Assembly (NCBI GenBank): GCA_002469975.1
Contig: DKMG01000047.1
Span: 1-20,115 of the forward strand
Origin: Proteobacteria bacterium UBA7420
GTDB taxonomy: Bacteria; Pseudomonadota; Gammaproteobacteria; Magnimaribacterales; D2472
Length of the DNA: 20,115 nt
Direction: 5' to 3'
The translations under genes and the position numbers were made by a program. Positions 15,824 to 20,115 of this stretch are shown here, in pieces. Below the pieces are notes generated by a model. The model saw only the letters and a program-made list of their open reading frames with translations. It ran no database searches and was not told where the DNA came from. The stretch's first letter is position 1. Each line of letters opens with the position of its first letter.

Positions 15824-16502
15824 TCTAATAGCTAAAAACATCTCTATGAGTTTTGCTAACTCTCAGCATTCCATGAATGTCTTGGATGATATTTCTCTTG
15901 AGCTAGTGGAAGGTCAGTCAATTGGCATTATTGGGTCATCGGGGTGCGGCAAAACGACACTATTACAAATTCTTGCAGGCCTAGAGACACCAGTTACTGG
16001 GTCTATTTATTACGATAATGTAAATTTATCTGAGAGCAATAAAGTACAATTTCACAAGATGCGATCTAGTCTTTTCGGTTTCGTGTACCAATTCCATTAC
16101 TTACTTGAGGATCTAACACTGCTAGAGAATTGCGAATTATCGTTTCAGATCATGGGCTCTAAAAGTCATGCAGTTAATCGCCAAAGCATTTTTACGATTT
16201 TTGAGGAGCTGGGTATCTTTCATCTAAAAGATAACTATCCATTCATGTTGTCTGGCGGTGAAAGGCAGAGAGCTGCTATTGCCAGAGCAGTTGCACACAA
16301 ACCGACTTTCTTGCTCATGGACGAGCCCACGGGCAACCTAGATAGCGATAATGCAGGAATCATTCAAGAATTAACTATTAATTTATCTAAAAAGTTTAAC
16401 ATGGGCATACTTGTTGCAACCCATGACATGGACTATGCGAATAAGCTTGATGAGGTATATAGAATTGAAAATGGTAAATTACAAAAATTAGATCATGAAT
16501 AG
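15816..16502 (+). CDS. lolD: Lipoprotein-releasing system ATP-binding protein LolD
   Basis: A 228-residue ABC ATPase that powers lipoprotein release by LolC/E. Walker A GSSGCGKTT is at 40-48, the Q-loop is at Gln92 (VYQFHYLL), the signature LSGGE at 145-149, Walker B LLMDEPTGNLD at 167-176 (Asp169, Glu170), and the switch His in ATHDMD. The YQFHYLLEDLTLLEN stretch is characteristic of LolD. The length is standard. Start and stop codons both overlap the neighbours by eight bases (ATGAGTAG before, ATGAATAG after), and no Shine-Dalgarno precedes the ATG, so translation is probably coupled to lolC. Confidence 0.96.
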   Translation: MSSLIAKNISMSFANSQHSMNVLDDISLELVEGQSIGIIGSSGCGKTTLLQILAGLETPVTGSIYYDNVNLSESNKVQFHKMRSSLFGFVYQFHYLLEDLTLLENCELSFQIMGSKSHAVNRQSIFTIFEELGIFHLKDNYPFMLSGGERQRAAIARAVAHKPTFLLMDEPTGNLDSDNAGIIQELTINLSKKFNMGILVATHDMDYANKLDEVYRIENGKLQKLDHE

Positions 16503-17097
16503 TATTTTAATTTCCGGCGGCTGGTTTATTTGGCCTTTACTGGTCTGCTCTATTTTGCTTATTTCAATAGTTATAGAGCGTCTATGGTTTTTACAACGCA
16601 GACTTGTTGCACCCAAGGGATTGCAGCGCCAAGTACAAAACTTAATTAATAAAAATGCATTTCATGTGGAGCACCAGGAAGAGATTGCCTCTACCTCTCA
16701 ACTGGGTGACTTATTGGCTTATTGCTATCAATATAAATCTGAATCTAGAGAGTTTGCTGAGACCAAGGCTGAGGAAAAAGCATCTGAAATTAATTTAATT
16801 CTTGAGAGAAACCTCTCGATGCTCAGCACTATTGCTAGCATCAGCCCATTGCTTGGGCTTCTGGGAACCGTGGTCGGAATGATCACAGTATTTGGCAATA
16901 TAGATATTAACGGAAGCGCAAATGCAGACTTGCTGGCGGCTGGTATTTCCGAAGCTCTTATTACCACAGCATTTGGCCTAATTATCGCCGTCCCATCAAT
17001 AGTCTTTTATCGCTTTTTTGAGCAAAAAACTATTAACCTCATGTCTCTACTGCAGGCAAATACCTCTTTATTCCTAGATTTTTTATACAAAAAATGA
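16495..17097 (+). CDS. exbB: ExbB/TolQ/MotA-family proton channel protein
   Basis: A 200-residue inner-membrane protein with three membrane segments: about 10-33, 110-136 and 150-173. The conserved ISPLLGLLGTVVGM (116-129) and GISEALITTAFGLIIAVPS (150-168) are the family's channel helices. With ExbD it forms a proton-driven motor that energises an envelope partner. No tonB-like partner gene is in the window. exbB-exbD pairs beside msbA/lpxK are known in several gammaproteobacteria, so the cargo may be envelope-related, but this is not shown. It overlaps lolD by eight bases and exbD by four. Confidence 0.92.
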   Translation: MNSILISGGWFIWPLLVCSILLISIVIERLWFLQRRLVAPKGLQRQVQNLINKNAFHVEHQEEIASTSQLGDLLAYCYQYKSESREFAETKAEEKASEINLILERNLSMLSTIASISPLLGLLGTVVGMITVFGNIDINGSANADLLAAGISEALITTAFGLIIAVPSIVFYRFFEQKTINLMSLLQANTSLFLDFLYKK

Positions 17098-17498
17098 AGT
17101 TTTTTAAGAATAAAGAGCGAGCTCTTAGTATTGAAATTACTCCGCTGATAGACATTGTCTTTCTGCTGGTTATTTTTTTCGTAGTTACCTCTAAAATTGA
17201 AAACAATCAGTATCTTAGTCTTGACCTACCAACCACAGACTCTTTCTCGTCCAGTCTAACCAATGCTGATAAAAATATTATTTTGCTAGATACGGGGACT
17301 TTGGTTGTTAATAACCAAGAGTTTAATATCTCTCAAATCGATGAGTTAATGATGGCAATCCAGGCCACCTTTACTCCATCTGAAACTATTGTTTTATCCA
17401 TTGAAAACAGGGCTTATCATGAGTGGGTTATCCTATTAATGGATAAGTTACAGAGCGCTGGGTTTCAGAATATTCAAATTAAAACTTATACTGACTAG
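17094..17498 (+). CDS. exbD: ExbD/TolR-family protein
   Basis: A 134-residue partner of ExbB. It has a short basic cytoplasmic tail, one membrane helix (about 17-35) with the proton-carrying Asp20 in ITPLIDIVFLLVIFFVV, and a small periplasmic domain (about 45-134) ending in QIKTY, as in ExbD/TolR. The ATG overlaps the exbB stop (ATGA) and msbA begins two bases after its own stop, so exbB, exbD and msbA-lpxK are almost certainly one transcript. Confidence 0.93.
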   Translation: MKFFKNKERALSIEITPLIDIVFLLVIFFVVTSKIENNQYLSLDLPTTDSFSSSLTNADKNIILLDTGTLVVNNQEFNISQIDELMMAIQATFTPSETIVLSIENRAYHEWVILLMDKLQSAGFQNIQIKTYTD

Positions 17499-17500
17499 CT

Positions 17501-20115
17501 ATGAGCCCGCTAAAGAGACTATTTTCTTACACCCTTAGATTTAAGTTCTCCTTTGCTATTAGCATTGTTGGCTTTTTGATGTTTGCAGCTGCTGATATTG
17601 CAGCGGTTGAATGGATTAGGCGCATCATTGCTTTTATCAATTCCAGCGAAACAGATTTCAGCATTTATCTTGTCTTAGCATTGATATTTATTGCTTTGGG
17701 CAGAGGAGTAGGCTTTTTTATAGGTAACTACTTTATGTCTCGAGTTGGTTTTGGCATTGTTCATGATCTACGATCTGAGCTGTTCTCAAAATTAATAAAT
17801 CTTCCTAAGCTTTATTTTGATCAGAACCAATCTGGCCAGTTAATTAATCGGATTACCTTTACGACTACTCAGGTCTCTGGTGCAGCATCCAATGCTATTA
17901 AAACCTTTGTTCGTGAAGGCTTTTTACTTATTGGTTTAATGGTGTATATGCTCTCCCTGAACTGGAAATTAACACTCTTGCTGTTAGTAACAACTCCATT
18001 TATTGCATTAATTGTATATGTGGCTGGTAAAAGACTCAGAAAACTAGCTAAGACCATACAAACAGCCATGGGAGATGTCACTCATCTTGCTTCTGAGGCG
18101 GTGGATGGCAACCTGGAAATTAAATCATTTAATGCTGAAGCCTATGAAACTAAAAGATTTTTAGAGGCTAACGCATCTAATAAAAACCAAAATTTAAAGC
18201 TGGAGGCTACTTCAAATCTTGCCACCCCAATTATTCAGCTGCTGGTTTCTATTTCTCTCTCTATTGTTGCCTACTTTGCGCTTGGAGCTCAACTGGGCAT
18301 TGAACTGAGTGCTGAAAATTTTGTTGCCTTTATAACTGCTGCTGGTCTCATGGCTAAGCCTATTAGGCAGCTGTCTAATATTAATGCAGTCATTCAAAAA
18401 GGCTTGGCTGCAGCAGTTGAGATCTTTGACCAGCTAGATACAAAAGAGGAGGTTGATTCTGGAGATATAGAGTCACCTATAATCGGTCAAGTGGAGTTTA
18501 AGGATGTTAATTTTGCCTACAACCCTCAAGACTTAGTTCTAAAAAACTTAAACTTCTCCATCGCTCAAAATGAAACGATAGCTATTGTTGGTAAGTCTGG
18601 ATCTGGTAAATCCACTATCGCAAATTTACTTTCAAGGTTTTACTCTGACTTCACAGGTGAGATTCTCATTGATGGTGTTAGCATCATGGACTATAAACTC
18701 AGCTTTCTTCGCAATTCTATCTCTATTGTTAACCAGTCCCCAACGCTTTTTAATGACACTATTGAAAAAAATATTGCTTATGGGGAAACCCAGATTGATG
18801 AAGCAAAGCTGAGGGAAGCAGCTGAGATTTCAGGATGCATTGAATTTATTAACAAATTGCCTGAAGGCTACAAGTCAGAAATTGGAGATGATGGAGTTCT
18901 TCTTTCTGGCGGCCAAAGACAGCGCCTTGCGATCGCTAGAGCTTTCTACAAAAACTCACCCATTATTATTTTGGATGAGGCAACTTCAGCGCTAGACAAT
19001 GAATCTGAATTAATTGTGCAAGAAGCCATTGAGAAGCTAATTAACAATAGAACAACCATTGTTATTGCGCATCGACTCTCAACCATTGAGAACGCCAACA
19101 AGATATTGGTAATTGATGAGGGCACCGTAGCAGAGTTTGGAACACACAATGAATTATTGGATCAAGAGGGCATATATAAAAATCTTTATAAGAACAAGTT
19201 TAGTGACTCTGGGAAATCTGGCGTTAAAACTCGAAAATCTATCTCTAAGGATTATTTACCATCTTTCAAAGATGAGCCAGCACAACAAGGCTTTCTTATC
19301 GATGCATGGTACAAGAAGAGTTTGTGGCTATATCTTCTGTCTCCCCTCACTATAATTTTTTCAGCCTTGGTGAGATGGAGAAAAAACTCCTACCTGAAAA
19401 ATCCTGGCAAAGTCTGGAAGTCAGCAATCCCAATTGTAGTGGTAGGCAATATTTCGATGGGCGGCACAGGTAAAACACCTCTAGTGAAACACATTGCCTC
19501 TGCCCTTAAAAAACGAGGCTTTAAGCCAGGTTTAGTTAGTCGCGGCTATGGTGGTAAATTTTCTGGCACCCTTGAGGTTAATCACGAGACAACGTTCAAG
19601 CAAACTGGCGATGAAGCACAGCTTTTAGCAAAATTACAATTACCTTTCTTTGTAGATAAAGATAGATCTAGAGCTGCAAAAACACTTCAAGAGAAGTATG
19701 ATTGCGACGTTATTATTTCAGACGATGGTCTCCAGCATTATAGGATGGATCGCAAATTAGAGATTGCAGTGATTGATGGTGCTAGACGCCTTGGAAATGG
19801 TTTAGCTTTTCCAGCCGGCCCTCTACGAGAGCCTAAGGGCAGATTAAAAGATGTAGATTTTATTGTGAACAACGGAGGCCCTACCGAAGGCGATGAAATA
19901 CTGATGACCTTAACCCCATCAAAATTCATTCATTTAAATTCAGGAAAAGAGTATGACGTTGACAGCTGGCCGATGCACAAGCAAGTCCATGCAGTTGCAG
20001 GCGTAGGAAATCCTAATAGATTTTTTGATCTCCTTTCACGCTTAGACTTTGAATTTGATAAAAATCCATTTCCTGATCATCATAAATACACGAAAAGAGA
20101 CTTGTATTACTTAGA
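17501..20115 (+). CDS. msbA-lpxK: MsbA-LpxK fusion: lipid A flippase joined to tetraacyldisaccharide 4'-kinase (3' end outside window)
   Basis: One open frame of 871 codons runs to the window edge. Residues 1-565 are a complete MsbA-type ABC exporter that flips lipid A-core across the inner membrane. It shows membrane helices from about residue 14 to 295, the YFDQNQSGQLINRIT region (105-119), Walker A GKSGSGKST (364-372), signature LSGGQ (468-472) and Walker B IIILDEATSALD (488-499). Residues 566-597 are a polar Lys/Ser-rich linker. From about 598 the protein is LpxK, the kinase making lipid IVA: a membrane-associated N-terminal helix (about 602-626), P-loop GNISMGGTGKTP (649-660) and DDGLQH (741-746). 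About 50 LpxK residues are cut off by the edge. No stop and no ATG or GTG lie near the expected LpxK start; a TTG at 19322 would remove about ten residues. Confidence 0.93.
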   Translation, partial: MSPLKRLFSYTLRFKFSFAISIVGFLMFAAADIAAVEWIRRIIAFINSSETDFSIYLVLALIFIALGRGVGFFIGNYFMSRVGFGIVHDLRSELFSKLINLPKLYFDQNQSGQLINRITFTTTQVSGAASNAIKTFVREGFLLIGLMVYMLSLNWKLTLLLLVTTPFIALIVYVAGKRLRKLAKTIQTAMGDVTHLASEAVDGNLEIKSFNAEAYETKRFLEANASNKNQNLKLEATSNLATPIIQLLVSISLSIVAYFALGAQLGIELSAENFVAFITAAGLMAKPIRQLSNINAVIQKGLAAAVEIFDQLDTKEEVDSGDIESPIIGQVEFKDVNFAYNPQDLVLKNLNFSIAQNETIAIVGKSGSGKSTIANLLSRFYSDFTGEILIDGVSIMDYKLSFLRNSISIVNQSPTLFNDTIEKNIAYGETQIDEAKLREAAEISGCIEFINKLPEGYKSEIGDDGVLLSGGQRQRLAIARAFYKNSPIIILDEATSALDNESELIVQEAIEKLINNRTTIVIAHRLSTIENANKILVIDEGTVAEFGTHNELLDQEGIYKNLYKNKFSDSGKSGVKTRKSISKDYLPSFKDEPAQQGFLIDAWYKKSLWLYLLSPLTIIFSALVRWRKNSYLKNPGKVWKSAIPIVVVGNISMGGTGKTPLVKHIASALKKRGFKPGLVSRGYGGKFSGTLEVNHETTFKQTGDEAQLLAKLQLPFFVDKDRSRAAKTLQEKYDCDVIISDDGLQHYRMDRKLEIAVIDGARRLGNGLAFPAGPLREPKGRLKDVDFIVNNGGPTEGDEILMTLTPSKFIHLNSGKEYDVDSWPMHKQVHAVAGVGNPNRFFDLLSRLDFEFDKNPFPDHHKYTKRDLYYL

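Noticed and set aside
19196..19330. The MsbA-LpxK continuity as an artefact of a frameshift or missed stop
   Set aside because: Codon-by-codon reading shows the same frame on both sides with intact motifs and a sensible polar linker. An artefact would need loss of a stop codon plus loss of the LpxK start codon in the same place. It is still listed as something to confirm in reads.
17869..19355. Several short frames on both strands within msbA-lpxK
   Set aside because: All overlap strongly conserved ABC transporter or kinase codons and have no independent support.
19457..20115. ATG at 19457 as a separate LpxK start
   Set aside because: It lies inside the P-loop (GNISMGGTGKT), so a protein starting there would lack the membrane helix and part of the ATP site.
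1..20115. Mobile elements, CRISPR arrays, phage or toxin-antitoxin genes
   Set aside because: No transposase, integrase, repeat-spacer pattern, long terminal repeats or small paired toxin-like genes were seen. The composition looks uniform and the genes are mostly housekeeping or metabolic.

Overview
The window is AT-rich DNA that is almost entirely coding, with very short intergenic gaps and many genes that overlap by 4-29 bases. Gene content (lolC/E, lolD, exbB, exbD, msbA, lpxK, a tRNA with encoded CCA) indicates a Gram-negative bacterium, most likely a gammaproteobacterium. The streamlined layout, low G+C and the mix of serine hydrolases, a GPH-type transporter and a coniferyl-aldehyde-type dehydrogenase fit a marine lineage of the SAR86 kind. 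That placement is inference. No mobile element, CRISPR array, phage gene or plasmid origin is visible, and no gene-free stretch exceeds 300 bases.

Layout. Bases 1-21 are the 3' end of a tRNA, probably tRNA-Ser. A secreted class-C-beta-lactamase-fold serine hydrolase (29-1351, minus) converges on it. From 1434 to 3869 a tight plus-strand group encodes a PaaI-type thioesterase, a DUF3089 alpha/beta hydrolase and an exported alpha/beta hydrolase. From 3966 to 7606 follow a GPH-family symporter, a TetR regulator, a small DUF1145-like membrane protein and a MATE efflux protein that appears to start with TTG. A DUF349 coiled-coil protein (7590-9020, minus) converges with the MATE gene and is divergent from trpS.

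From 9054 to the right edge lies one long, tightly packed plus-strand run: trpS, an MFS drug/H+-antiporter-like protein, hemH, a 2,4-dienoyl-CoA-reductase-like SDR, an aldehyde dehydrogenase, lolC/E (single, LolF-like), lolD, exbB, exbD and msbA-lpxK. The last part is an envelope-biogenesis operon: LolC/E-D extracts lipoproteins from the inner membrane, ExbBD couples proton flow to envelope work, MsbA flips lipid A-core, and LpxK phosphorylates the lipid A disaccharide.

The most striking feature is that MsbA and LpxK are one continuous reading frame. There is no stop codon and no usable LpxK start codon at the junction, so lipid A 4'-kinase and lipid A flippase appear to be a single polypeptide joined by a polar linker of about 32 residues. 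Other points worth checking are a Tyr-to-Trp replacement at the catalytic position of the SDR, an incomplete internal cysteine set in ferrochelatase, and -10 elements placed for leaderless transcripts at trpS and the tetR-type gene.
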